A stretch of 64,000 nt of DNA from Chitinophaga pinensis (lineage in GTDB: Bacteria > Bacteroidota > Bacteroidia > UKL13-3), in NCBI GenBank assembly GCA_945860865.1, contig CAMARW010000007.1, forward strand, positions 1 to 64,000, read 5' to 3'. The notes beneath the pieces were generated by a model, which saw only the letters and a list, made by a program, of their open reading frames with translations, had not been told where the DNA came from and ran no database searches. This document shows, one piece after another, positions 1-9,552 of the stretch. The translations under genes were made by a program, and so were the position numbers. Position 1 is the stretch's first letter. Every line of letters starts with the position of its first letter.

Positions 1-12
1 GCCAGATTCTTA

Positions 13-46
13 AAACCTCCTTACGCAAGTTTGGAGGTTTTTTTTT
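13..46. terminator. Rho-independent terminator-like hairpin
   Basis: AAACCTCC (13-20) pairs with GGAGGTTT (33-40), followed by a T-run. Confidence 0.75.
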
Positions 47-67
47 GCTCTGCCGCGAATAGTTTGG

Positions 68-106
68 CCACGAATGCACGAATGGCATTGCCACGGATGC
101 ACGAAT
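68..106. repeat. Short intergenic tandem repeat, two copies of CCACGRATGCACGAAT
   Basis: CCACGAATGCACGAAT at 68-83 and CCACGGATGCACGAAT at 91-106 (23-bp period). Confidence 0.8.
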
Positions 107-165
107 TTATTTTGCCTGAGGGTGCGGCTATTGGCACGAATCTTTTTGCAGGAGCTAGCTGCTCC

Positions 166-1065
166 CTACCTCCGGTGCATTATGAATGCTTGCAATACCT
201 GGTTAAAATCTGGGCCAATGATGGCTTCGTTATAATCAATTTTATATTGTAAGCATTTTAATTTTATGGCCTCTTTATGTTGCTTGTAATTTTTAAGATA
301 TATTTCTTTAACGGCGTTGGGATGCAATTTCAACTCTTCTCCGGTCTCTAAATCTTTGAATAAATAGGGTCGGTTATCGAAATCAAACAATAGCTCTTTG
401 GTTTGATCCTGAATATCAAATAAAACAACTTCATGTTTATTGTATTTCAAATGTTGAAGCGATTCAAATAATGCCTCATTGGAGTTGTTTAAAAAATCGC
501 TAAATACAATAACCAAAGAGCGCTTATGTATTCCTTCGGCTAAATAATGCAGTGTTTTCGCAATCTCACTGGCTTTTTGAATTTTAGGTTCAAGCAAACA
601 AGATTGGAGTTTTGAGAATAATAATTTTTGGTGTGTTAATCCTAGTTTAGCAGAGCTATGAAACCAAAGTTCATCATTGAATAAGGAAATACCTGAGGCA
701 TCTCTTTGCTTTTTCATAAGTTGAATAAGCGAAGCTGCGGCAATAACACTAAATCTAATTTTATTAAAACCCTCTGAAGGAAAATACATAGAGCCCGAGG
801 TATCTATTACAATTTGGCAGCGCAAATTGGTTTCTTCCTCGAAGCGTTTTACGAACAGTTTATCTGTTCGGGCATATAATTTCCAATCAATATTTTTGGT
901 GCTCTCGCCGTTATTATATTGTCGGTGTTCTGCAAATTCTACCGAAAAACCGTGATACGGACTTTTATGCAAGCCCGTTAAAAAACCTTCTACTACTTGT
1001 TTGGCAAGTAATTCTAAGTTTGAAATGTGTAGTAAATCTGATTCTTTAAATTGGGTATTTGCCAT
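166..1065 (-). CDS. DUF58 domain-containing protein (vWA-like, MoxR-associated family)
   Basis: 299 aa; DUF58-like HRQYNNGESTKNIDWKLYARTDKLFVKRFEEETN and the vWA-like DTSGSMYF motif. Confidence 0.85.
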   Translation of the reverse strand: MANTQFKESDLLHISNLELLAKQVVEGFLTGLHKSPYHGFSVEFAEHRQYNNGESTKNIDWKLYARTDKLFVKRFEEETNLRCQIVIDTSGSMYFPSEGFNKIRFSVIAAASLIQLMKKQRDASGISLFNDELWFHSSAKLGLTHQKLLFSKLQSCLLEPKIQKASEIAKTLHYLAEGIHKRSLVIVFSDFLNNSNEALFESLQHLKYNKHEVVLFDIQDQTKELLFDFDNRPYLFKDLETGEELKLHPNAVKEIYLKNYKQHKEAIKLKCLQYKIDYNEAIIGPDFNQVLQAFIMHRR

Positions 1066-1066
1066 T

Positions 1067-2794
1067 TTATTCTAAATTACTTAAGCCTTCAACTTTAAAC
1101 TGGCTAATTTTAACCCGTAAACTATCATTTGTTTGAATACTAAATTGGCAAATTGACGTGCTATTAAGTTCCGGTAGCTCAATGTAATAACTGTAGTTAT
1201 TCATTTGATTGTACTTAACTTCTGGATAGCTAAGTCTAATTTTATTTTCTTTGGTTTGATTTTCATTTAGTATCACTGAATGTATATAACCTCCACCTAA
1301 CCCCGGGTTGGATTCGAGATTTAGATTTACTTTTAGGTATTTGAATGAAGTTAAATTTAGTTTACTAGCGAAGAAAATATTGGAAGAATCTTTATATATA
1401 TATTTTTGAAAAGTAGAATCTACATTTACAATTACTTCTTTGAAATAGCTCGATTCCTTTGAAATCCAATCCTGATTATCTAATAAACTTTTTTGAAGAG
1501 GAGTCACATTCGGATTCAAAAATACTTCTGAATAATATGCTCGGTTCATATCATAATAATGCAGAATCGTTTTATTGTACTGATTAATCTGAAATAGGTT
1601 TAAACCTATTAAAAAGAATAGTATAATGCCTATGATATATCTGGTTGAACCAACCCAATAGCGTTGTAATAATGCTGAGAATGCTAATAAAAAAACAGGG
1701 TAACTTTGCATTAAGGCTCTGGTAGAGTAACTGCCGCCGTATTTCCAATCACTCCAAGATATGATGACCCAAATATTGAGCATGCAAAACCATAAAACAG
1801 CCTTTTTGAATGGGTAGTTTTTGATGTAAAAAAAGCCTATAACAAAAAAAATGGTAATAGGAGTATAGATGAACCATCCTTTTTCAAAACCAAAAAGCAC
1901 CCTGAAAAAGGGTGATAAAAAGCGCCAAGCACTACCTACATCATAGATAAAAAAGCCAGTTACATATTGCCAATAAACGAGTTGTGGTAGTATTCCAATA
2001 ATACCGCCTAGGGCTGCTAAATAAACCATAGGCAGATTCATTTTTACCAAATTCCATTTTTCATGAGCCACTTCTTTGGTATGTGTATTCCATAAAATGG
2101 GAATCAATACCATGATGGCTTCTGTTGGTCGAGATATGGTTGCTAATCCAATAATAAACCCAGCAAAAAATGCGGTTAAGAAATGTGGATTTTCATGCCA
2201 CTTTTGCGTCAGCCATAATATAATACAATACAATAAAAAGATGGGCGCATGACTTTGCGCACTATCAATAGAAATGTATTGAATAGCATTAGTAGCAAGA
2301 ATTACAGCAGCTAGGCTGATACTAGTGATAGTGTCTGTAAAGTATTTTAATAAAACGGCTCTGAGGATAAATAAAGCCAGAATGGCATAGATTACCACAC
2401 CAAATCCTATGGCATGTTGGTAGGGTGCAGAGAATCCATCTGGCAAATAATTGCTATTTAAGGCATATCCATGTGCGATTAGAAAGAGCGGTAAATGAAT
2501 AATGGAAACGCCGCCAAGGTATTTAAACACATAATTTTGCGTTTTTTCATGGATATTAGCTTGGTAAAAATTTCCTCCTGAAAGTTTGTATTTTTGGTCG
2601 ATGCTATCTTGAAAGGCAAGTTTTTTTACATCTTTATAAATGAGTATGGCCGGTAAATGCAGGTAGTATCCATAGGCATCCCATGTAGTAATTTTAAGTG
2701 GCTCATTGCTTTGTTTATCTGGGTAGGCACCACGGTATGCAAGTAAAATAATACCAAGCACCAAACAAGTAAGGAAGGAAATAAGGTTCTTCAT
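1067..2794 (-). CDS. Multi-pass membrane protein, glycosyltransferase family 39/83-like
   Basis: Many TM segments with a C-terminal soluble domain. The ORF starts at 2833, but the likely start is MKNLISFL at 2794. Confidence 0.5.
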   Translation of the reverse strand: MKNLISFLTCLVLGIILLAYRGAYPDKQSNEPLKITTWDAYGYYLHLPAILIYKDVKKLAFQDSIDQKYKLSGGNFYQANIHEKTQNYVFKYLGGVSIIHLPLFLIAHGYALNSNYLPDGFSAPYQHAIGFGVVIYAILALFILRAVLLKYFTDTITSISLAAVILATNAIQYISIDSAQSHAPIFLLYCIILWLTQKWHENPHFLTAFFAGFIIGLATISRPTEAIMVLIPILWNTHTKEVAHEKWNLVKMNLPMVYLAALGGIIGILPQLVYWQYVTGFFIYDVGSAWRFLSPFFRVLFGFEKGWFIYTPITIFFVIGFFYIKNYPFKKAVLWFCMLNIWVIISWSDWKYGGSYSTRALMQSYPVFLLAFSALLQRYWVGSTRYIIGIILFFLIGLNLFQINQYNKTILHYYDMNRAYYSEVFLNPNVTPLQKSLLDNQDWISKESSYFKEVIVNVDSTFQKYIYKDSSNIFFASKLNLTSFKYLKVNLNLESNPGLGGGYIHSVILNENQTKENKIRLSYPEVKYNQMNNYSYYIELPELNSTSICQFSIQTNDSLRVKISQFKVEGLSNLE

Positions 2795-2859
2795 AGTATA
2801 TTGCAAAGTAAAGTAAATTAGCGGCAAACACAAACCTTGAGAGCTAGGTAAAAGGCATA

Positions 2860-2890
2860 AAAAAGCCGCTCCATTTGGAGCGGCTTTTTA
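2860..2890. terminator. Terminator downstream of trxA (bidirectional-looking)
   Basis: AAAAAGCCGCTCC-ATTT-GGAGCGGCTTTTT perfect hairpin flanked by A-run and T-run. Confidence 0.9.
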
Positions 2891-2898
2891 TTTTAAAA

Positions 2899-3216
2899 TT
2901 ATAAATGTGCGTTTAACTTATTTGCCAAAACATGTTTTGGAACTGCACCAACTTGTTTATCTACTACTTGTCCGTTTTTGAAAAACAATAAGGCAGGAAT
3001 ACTCATGATGCCAAATTCAGTGGCAACACGTGGGTTATTATCTACATCTAATTTCCCTATAACGGCTTTGCCTTCATATTCTTTTGCCAGTTCATCTACA
3101 ACTGGGCCAACCATGCGGCAGGGGCCACACCATTCTGCCCAAAAATCTACTAATACTGGTTTGTCTGATTTAAGCACCACTTCCTCGAAGTTGCTATCTG
3201 TTAATTCTAATGCCAT
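2899..3216 (-). CDS. trxA: Thioredoxin
   Basis: 105 aa with [10 protein letters not shown] active site. Confidence 0.97.
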   Translation of the reverse strand: MALELTDSNFEEVVLKSDKPVLVDFWAEWCGPCRMVGPVVDELAKEYEGKAVIGKLDVDNNPRVATEFGIMSIPALLFFKNGQVVDKQVGAVPKHVLANKLNAHL

Positions 3217-3268
3217 ATTTTTTATATTTATATTTTTGTTCGCAAGATAAATGCCATCCGTTAAATTG

Positions 3269-3282
3269 CAACAATTTGTCAG
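3269..3282 (-). promoter_or_regulatory. Candidate regulatory element upstream of trxA (CTGACAAATTGTTG)
   Basis: 53-66 nt upstream of the trxA start; resembles elements upstream of htrA and grpE in this window. Confidence 0.35.
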
Positions 3283-3313
3283 GTTTTAACTTTAAAGACT
3301 TTTTTTATAAATG

Positions 3314-6300
3314 TTAATTGAGTTTGTAAATTAGGTTTAAATTTTTTAGTTCCTCCAATGCTTCGTTGCTTGGACTAAATTTAACTTTTGTGGAGAGCAT
3401 TCTTAAAGACGAATTTTCATCGGTGTCTATAAAATCAAAATTAAGAGCGCAGTTCCCTGGTTTTTCTTTGGGCAAATTTTGAAAATATTGCATTAAATTT
3501 CCAGTAAGTTTATTAAGCTCTACCTGTACGGTTATTTTGTTAAAATATTTATCACGAACTTCATTTAGCATTTCAATGCTTTGAACTTTTAATTCAAAAA
3601 CATTTTCATTGCCCCACCTATTATCAACTCTGCCCTTAATGTAAATAAAGTACCCTACTTCCATAAATCGCCTAAAATTTATGTAGGTATCTGTAAACAT
3701 TACCATTTGGTAATTGCCAGAAAAATCTTCGATGGTTACACTTCCAAAATTTTTCCCTGTTTTAGTAACCCTATGTTCTGCAACGGTTACAACACCGGCA
3801 ATTCTAACTTCTTTACCTTTAAGTGGAGCTAAATCTGAAAGTTCTGAAATTTTGTGTGTTGTTAATTTGTCAATTTCAATTTTATATGGATCGAGTGGAT
3901 GGCCAGATAAATACATGCCCACCATCTCTTTTTCTGAATTTAATTGTTGCATTAAATTCCAAGGTTCAGCAGCTGGCAATGGTGGTTCTGGAAGTATAAC
4001 CCCAGAAACTGCTCCAAATAAACTCATTACATTACTAGCCGCGTTGGCCTGAACCGAATTGCCATAGCGTATAGCTTTTTCAATGGTTGGTATTTCATCC
4101 GGACCAGAGGCAAAATATTGGGAGCGGGAGCTACTTTCAAAGCAATCAAATCCACCTGCTAGGGCTAGTGATTCTAGAGTTTTTTTGTTCACAGCCCTCA
4201 AGTTTACTCTTTTGGTAAGGTCGAATATGCTTTTATACGGACCATTTTCTCTTTCTTGGATGATGGCTTCTACGGCCGCTTCACCTACACCTTTAATTGC
4301 GTTCAAACCAAAACGTATTTGGCCAGCTTTGTTCACAGCAAAGGTGGCAAAAGATTCGTTTACATCTGGACCTAAAACAAGTACACCCATGCGCCTACAT
4401 TCCTCCATAAAGAAGGATACTTTTTCTATGTTACCTAAGTTGGTGGTGAGCACTGCGGCCATATATTCTGCTGGGTAATGTGTTTTTAAATAGGCTGTAT
4501 GATAGGCTACATAAGCATAGCAAGTTGAGTGTGATTTATTAAATGCATATTGGGCAAATGCTTCCCAATCTGTCCAAATTTTCTCTAATGTTTCTGCTTT
4601 AAATCCTTTTGCGCCTGCACCTTCCATGAACTTTCCCTTCATTTTATCTAGGGTGTAGCGGTCTTTTTTACCCATGGCTTTTCGCAAGGTATCTGCATCA
4701 CCCTTGGTAAAGTTGGCAATTTTTTGGGAGAGCAACATTACTTGCTCTTGGTAAACTGTAATACCATAAGTAGGCTCTAGGTATTCTTTCATTTCTTCCA
4801 AATCGTAACTAATGGCTTCTCTGCCATGTTTACGGGCAATAAAATTTGGAATATATTGAATTGGGCCTGGTCTATACAAGGCATTCATGGCAATCAAATC
4901 ATCAAACTTGTCTGGCTTAAGGTCTTTGAGGTGTTTTTGCATACCGGCACTTTCAAACTGGAAAGTACCATTGGTTTCGCCTCTTTGGTATAGCTCGTAG
5001 GTTTTAACATCATCGAGCGGAATGTCTTCTAACACAATATCAACATTGTGATTTTGCTTTATAAGCACCATGGCATCTTTTAAAATGGTTAAGTTTTTTA
5101 ACCCCAAAAAGTCCATTTTAATAACACCAGCATCTTCAATTACTTTACCCTGAAACTGCGTTACCAATAAATCTGAGTCTTTGGCAACAGCTACCGGAAT
5201 TAAATCGGTAAGGTCGGAGGGTGCAATAATAATTCCCGCCGCATGCACGCCTGTTCCGCGCACGGAGCCCTCTAATATTTCTGCTTCTTTTAAAACACGC
5301 GCATTAATATCGGTACCTTTATATAGTTCCCTGAGTTTTTTTACATTTTCTAAATCTTCCGATTGCAGCCCTTCTTTTTCTTTTAGGCTTTTATCGCCAT
5401 CCATGGGGGCGTTTAACAAACGGCCAAGTTCAATGCCAGGTTTATCGGGCACTAATTTTACCAAAGCATTGGCTTCTTGTAGCGGTAGATCTAACACGCG
5501 CGCCACATCTTTAATACTCATTTTGGCAGCCATAGTGCCATAAGTTACAATTTGCGCAACTTGGTTTCTGCCATATTTTTTTACTACGTAATCAATTACT
5601 TTTTGCCTGCCCGCATCATCAAAGTCGGTATCAATATCGGGCATTGATTTACGATCTGGATTCAAGAAACGTTCAAAAAGCAAATCGTATTTAATTGGGT
5701 CGATGTTGGTTATGCCAATGCAATAAGCCACGGCAGAACCCGCCGCAGAACCACGCCCCGGACCAATAAACACACCTAGCTCTCTACCTGCGCGGATGAA
5801 ATCGGATACAATTAAAAAATATCCCGCAAATCCCATTGTGCGAATGGTATGCAGTTCAAAGTTTAAACGCTCTTCTACCTCTGGCGAAATGTCTTTGTAA
5901 CGCGCTTTGGCACCTGTATAAGTAAGGTGGTGGAGGTAGTCGTCTTGCGTTAAAAAACCAGGTGGAATTTCGTAATTGGGTAGTAGAATATCACGCTTTA
6001 AATCGAGCGTTTCAATTTTATCTATTACCATATTGGTATTGTCTATGGCTTGCGGTATATCGCTAAATACCTTCGACATTTCTTCGGTAGTTTTAAAGAA
6101 AAACTGGTCGTTATAAAAAGCAAAACGTTTTCCTTTAATGCTCACATCATCATCTATTTCTTTTACGGTTGGGGTACTTTGTTTTTCGCCAGTGTTAATA
6201 CAAAGTAAAATATCGTGGGCATTGGCATCTTTCTGGTCTACATAATGCGAATCGTTGGAAGCAATGATAGGCACATTGTATTTGAGCGAAAATTTAATGA

Positions 6301-6889
6301 GAACCTCATTTACTTTGTTTTGGTCTGGAATATCATGGCGTTGCAGTTCTATGTAATAGTCTTCGCCAAATAAATCGAGCCACCATTTAAACTCAATTTC
6401 TCCGGCTTCTTCGCCTTTTTTTAAAATGGTTTTAGGAACAGAGGCACCTAAGCAACACGTGGTGGCAATTAAACCCTTATGGTATTTTAAAATGAGCTGT
6501 TTATCTATACGCGGGTATTTGCCATACATACCTTCCATGTATCCTAGGGAGCAAAGTTTGATTAAGTTTTTATAGCCCTCTTCATTTTTGGCCAACATGA
6601 GTTGGTGGTATCGAATGTCTTTATCTTCTTTAGTAAACGAGTGTTTGGTTCGATCCGAAACCACATAAAACTCGCAACCTACAATGGGTTTTACTTTAAG
6701 GGTTCCATCTGCGTTTTTATGCTTGTAGGCTTCGGCCACAAACTCAAAGGCGCCAAACATATTGCCATGATCAGTTATGGCCAAGGCAGGCATGTTATCT
6801 GAAAGCGCTTTTTTGTATAATTTGCCAATATCTGCCGCGCCATCGAGCAAAGAAAACTGTGTGTGTACGTGTAGGTGTGAAAACTGCAT
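3314..6889 (-). CDS. dnaE: DNA polymerase III subunit alpha
   Basis: 1191 aa; PHP domain start (FSHLHVHTQFSLLDGAADI), PDIDTDF catalytic motif, OB-fold near C-terminus. Confidence 0.98.
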   Translation of the reverse strand: MQFSHLHVHTQFSLLDGAADIGKLYKKALSDNMPALAITDHGNMFGAFEFVAEAYKHKNADGTLKVKPIVGCEFYVVSDRTKHSFTKEDKDIRYHQLMLAKNEEGYKNLIKLCSLGYMEGMYGKYPRIDKQLILKYHKGLIATTCCLGASVPKTILKKGEEAGEIEFKWWLDLFGEDYYIELQRHDIPDQNKVNEVLIKFSLKYNVPIIASNDSHYVDQKDANAHDILLCINTGEKQSTPTVKEIDDDVSIKGKRFAFYNDQFFFKTTEEMSKVFSDIPQAIDNTNMVIDKIETLDLKRDILLPNYEIPPGFLTQDDYLHHLTYTGAKARYKDISPEVEERLNFELHTIRTMGFAGYFLIVSDFIRAGRELGVFIGPGRGSAAGSAVAYCIGITNIDPIKYDLLFERFLNPDRKSMPDIDTDFDDAGRQKVIDYVVKKYGRNQVAQIVTYGTMAAKMSIKDVARVLDLPLQEANALVKLVPDKPGIELGRLLNAPMDGDKSLKEKEGLQSEDLENVKKLRELYKGTDINARVLKEAEILEGSVRGTGVHAAGIIIAPSDLTDLIPVAVAKDSDLLVTQFQGKVIEDAGVIKMDFLGLKNLTILKDAMVLIKQNHNVDIVLEDIPLDDVKTYELYQRGETNGTFQFESAGMQKHLKDLKPDKFDDLIAMNALYRPGPIQYIPNFIARKHGREAISYDLEEMKEYLEPTYGITVYQEQVMLLSQKIANFTKGDADTLRKAMGKKDRYTLDKMKGKFMEGAGAKGFKAETLEKIWTDWEAFAQYAFNKSHSTCYAYVAYHTAYLKTHYPAEYMAAVLTTNLGNIEKVSFFMEECRRMGVLVLGPDVNESFATFAVNKAGQIRFGLNAIKGVGEAAVEAIIQERENGPYKSIFDLTKRVNLRAVNKKTLESLALAGGFDCFESSSRSQYFASGPDEIPTIEKAIRYGNSVQANAASNVMSLFGAVSGVILPEPPLPAAEPWNLMQQLNSEKEMVGMYLSGHPLDPYKIEIDKLTTHKISELSDLAPLKGKEVRIAGVVTVAEHRVTKTGKNFGSVTIEDFSGNYQMVMFTDTYINFRRFMEVGYFIYIKGRVDNRWGNENVFELKVQSIEMLNEVRDKYFNKITVQVELNKLTGNLMQYFQNLPKEKPGNCALNFDFIDTDENSSLRMLSTKVKFSPSNEALEELKNLNLIYKLN

Positions 6890-7054
6890 ATAAATATCTA
6901 GTTAACGAAAGTACGCCATGCGTAATACATTCTAGGTAGGTGTTGAAAAGTAGCTCTCAAAAGCATTTAGAATGGCGGAAATTAAAAGTTTTCAACTTTA
7001 TTTTTTTTGAACTCAAGAAACAATTAAACCAATTTCATTACCTTGCATCTTACC

Positions 7055-8362
7055 ATGATGAAAAAATATTTATTCTTGCTTTGTTTGTGGTGCCAATATC
7101 AAGGATTAGTAGCACAAGCCTTATATTTTCCACCCTTGGTGGGTTCTACTTGGAGCACAACTGCCGCAGCCGATTTGGGTTGGTGTACAGATAAAATAGA
7201 TAGTTTGTATAACTTTTTAGATGGTACAAATACCAAAGGATTTATTGTTTTAAAAGATGGCAAAATAGTATTAGAAAAATACTTTAAAACGTTTACGCAA
7301 GACAGTTTTTGGTATTGGGCATCGGCGGGTAAAACCATGACAGCTCTAATGGTTGGAGTGGCCCAACAAAAAGGCTTGCTAAAATTAAGCGATACCAGCT
7401 CCAAGTATTTGGGCAGTGGTTGGACAAGTTTAGGTTCGGCCCAAGAAGATAAAATAAGTATTTACCATCAATTGAGCATGACAAGTGGATTGGATGATGG
7501 GTTAGATAAAGATTGCACGGCAGATTCTTGTTTGCTTTTTAAAGCAGAGGCCGGCACACGTTGGGCATATCATAATGCGCCGTATACGCTTTTAGATAAA
7601 GTAATTGAATCGGCCAGTGGCAGAAGTTTTCAGCAATATTATAATACCGAAATTAGAAACAAAACGGGCATAAATGGCATTTGGACAAGGTTGGGCAATA
7701 ACAATGTTTTATTGAGCAACCCCCGCAGTATGGCAAGGTTTGGCTTGCTTTTGCTGAACCAAGGCAAATGGGATCAAACAGGTGTGTTGAACGATACGAA
7801 TTTCTTTACATCCATGATTCAATCCTCTCAAGGTTTAAATCCATCTTATGGTTATTTAACTTGGTTAAACGGAAAAGGAAAGGCGATGTTTCCGGGTTCG
7901 CAGATAGTGTTTAATACAGATTTGGCGCCCAATGCGCCCAAAGATATGTATGCGGCCATGGGTAAAAACGGACAGCTTATTAACGTGGTGCCTTCCCAAA
8001 ATTTGGTGGTGGTAAGGGTAGGAGACGCACCGGGCGATAATGGCGAAGTGCCGGTTACCTTTAACAACGATATTTGGAAGTATTTAAACAAAGTTATTTG
8101 TGCGCCAAGCACGGGTATATCTGTAATTGAAACTCTTCAAAATCTAAAACTTTACCCCAACCCAACAAGCTTTGAAATAAATTTAAACGGTGTTCTTGCA
8201 AATGAGTTAAGCGAAGTATCTTTATATAATCTTCAAGGGGGATTAATACAAAGTTTTGAACCTAATTTAAAACTGAGTGTAGCGGGAATTCCATCGGGTA
8301 TATACTTATTAAAAATAAGCACCCAAAATAGTATTGGTTTTGTGAAGTTGGTGAAGGAGTGA
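7055..8362 (+). CDS. Secreted serine hydrolase (beta-lactamase/class C family) with T9SS C-terminal sorting domain
   Basis: SxxK motif (SAGKT), YxN (YHN), signal peptide, C-terminal LKLYPNPTSFEINL...GIYLLKI...KLVKE. ORF track start is 7043; ATG of MKKYLFLLC is preferred. Confidence 0.85.
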   Translation: MMKKYLFLLCLWCQYQGLVAQALYFPPLVGSTWSTTAAADLGWCTDKIDSLYNFLDGTNTKGFIVLKDGKIVLEKYFKTFTQDSFWYWASAGKTMTALMVGVAQQKGLLKLSDTSSKYLGSGWTSLGSAQEDKISIYHQLSMTSGLDDGLDKDCTADSCLLFKAEAGTRWAYHNAPYTLLDKVIESASGRSFQQYYNTEIRNKTGINGIWTRLGNNNVLLSNPRSMARFGLLLLNQGKWDQTGVLNDTNFFTSMIQSSQGLNPSYGYLTWLNGKGKAMFPGSQIVFNTDLAPNAPKDMYAAMGKNGQLINVVPSQNLVVVRVGDAPGDNGEVPVTFNNDIWKYLNKVICAPSTGISVIETLQNLKLYPNPTSFEINLNGVLANELSEVSLYNLQGGLIQSFEPNLKLSVAGIPSGIYLLKISTQNSIGFVKLVKE

Positions 8363-8449
8363 TTATTTAAATATACTTTTTTTGATGATTTAAAGATGTA
8401 AAAAGGTGTGAAAAAAGTTTTAAAAAGCTTGAAAATTAATTTTTATGAC

Positions 8450-8457
8450 TATATTTG
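8450..8457 (+). promoter_or_regulatory. Bacteroidota-type -7 element (TATATTTG = TAnnTTTG) for the Fic gene
   Basis: Exact TAnnTTTG match about 22 nt upstream of ATG 8479; TTG at 8429 fits a -33 element. Confidence 0.5.
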
Positions 8458-8476
8458 TCATGAATTAATTTGTCAT
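8453..8476 (+). repeat. Direct repeat ATTTGTCAT (two copies), candidate operator
   Basis: ATTTGTCAT at 8453-8461 and 8468-8476 (15-bp spacing), overlapping the promoter and leader. Confidence 0.5.
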
Positions 8477-8478
8477 AC

Positions 8479-9531
8479 ATGAAATTACTTATTAAAAATG
8501 CCCGTATTCAAAAAAGTTTAACGCATAGAGAGTTAGCTCAGCTTATGGGAATAGACCAAGCCTTAATAAGTAAGTTTGAAAGCGGCACTAGGAAGCCAAC
8601 AAAGCCGCAGTTGGTTCAACTTTCAGCTATTTTACAGCTAGATTTGCATGAGTTAAAAGTTCAATGGCTTAAAGAAAAAGTACTTTACGAAATTGGAGAT
8701 GATGCCCTTGCCCTAGAAGTTTTTAAGGTGGCAGAGCAAGAGATAAAATCAAAAGAAATCACCAAAACTCCTGCATTGGTTCAAAAATCGTTGAGCAAAA
8801 CGCTAGATAAAATAGACGTTTTGCATAATTCTTTACAACAACTTAGGGCCTTTGATAGTTATAGAATTGCACAAGCATTAGAGCTAGAATATACTTTTGA
8901 GAGCAATAGGATAGAAGGCAATACACTTACCTTAAAAGAAACAGACTTGGTTATTAACGAAGGGCTTACTATTAGCGGTAAATCGATGCGCGAACATCTT
9001 GAAGCCATCAATCATAAAGATGCCATCTTGCTGGTAAAAGAGTTAGCTCAGGCCGAAACAATTATTGCAGCCAAGGATATTTTATCTATTCACCAGTTGG
9101 TTTTAAGGGGCATAGAAAATTCTTATGCGGGTAAATATAGAAACGTACAAGTGATGATAAAAGGTAGCACCCATTTGCCACCTGCGCCATATTTGGTTGA
9201 GAAACAAATGGAAGATTTCTTTTATTGGTATCAAGATAATAGAAAAGCTATGCATCCTGTTTTATTGGCTGCCGAAATGCATGAGCGGCTCGTTACCATA
9301 CACCCGTTTATAGATGGAAATGGAAGAACCTCTAGGCTTTTAATGAATCTTATTTTATTACAAAGTGGTTATGTTATTGCCAATATCAAAGGAGATACTA
9401 AAAGCAGAATGGCTTATTATACTGCCTTAGAAGAAGCACAAACCAAAGGTAAAAAAGATACATTTTTAAAATTGGTAGCTAATTATGAATTGGCAGCTTT
9501 AGAGCGTTATGTTAAAGTTCTTGGTTCGTAA
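8479..9531 (+). CDS. Fic family protein with N-terminal XRE-type HTH
   Basis: N-terminal HTH (HRELAQLMGIDQALISKFESGTRKPTKPQLVQL), inhibitory-type motif SNRIEGNT, Fic motif HPFIDGNGRTSR. Confidence 0.93.
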   Translation: MKLLIKNARIQKSLTHRELAQLMGIDQALISKFESGTRKPTKPQLVQLSAILQLDLHELKVQWLKEKVLYEIGDDALALEVFKVAEQEIKSKEITKTPALVQKSLSKTLDKIDVLHNSLQQLRAFDSYRIAQALELEYTFESNRIEGNTLTLKETDLVINEGLTISGKSMREHLEAINHKDAILLVKELAQAETIIAAKDILSIHQLVLRGIENSYAGKYRNVQVMIKGSTHLPPAPYLVEKQMEDFFYWYQDNRKAMHPVLLAAEMHERLVTIHPFIDGNGRTSRLLMNLILLQSGYVIANIKGDTKSRMAYYTALEEAQTKGKKDTFLKLVANYELAALERYVKVLGS

Positions 9532-9552
9532 GCATTAACCTGTTAAAACTTT

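Noticed and set aside
151-165. GGAGCTAGCTGCTCC hairpin as the DUF58 terminator
   Set aside because: It follows the DUF58 stop codon directly, but no T-run follows on the minus strand.
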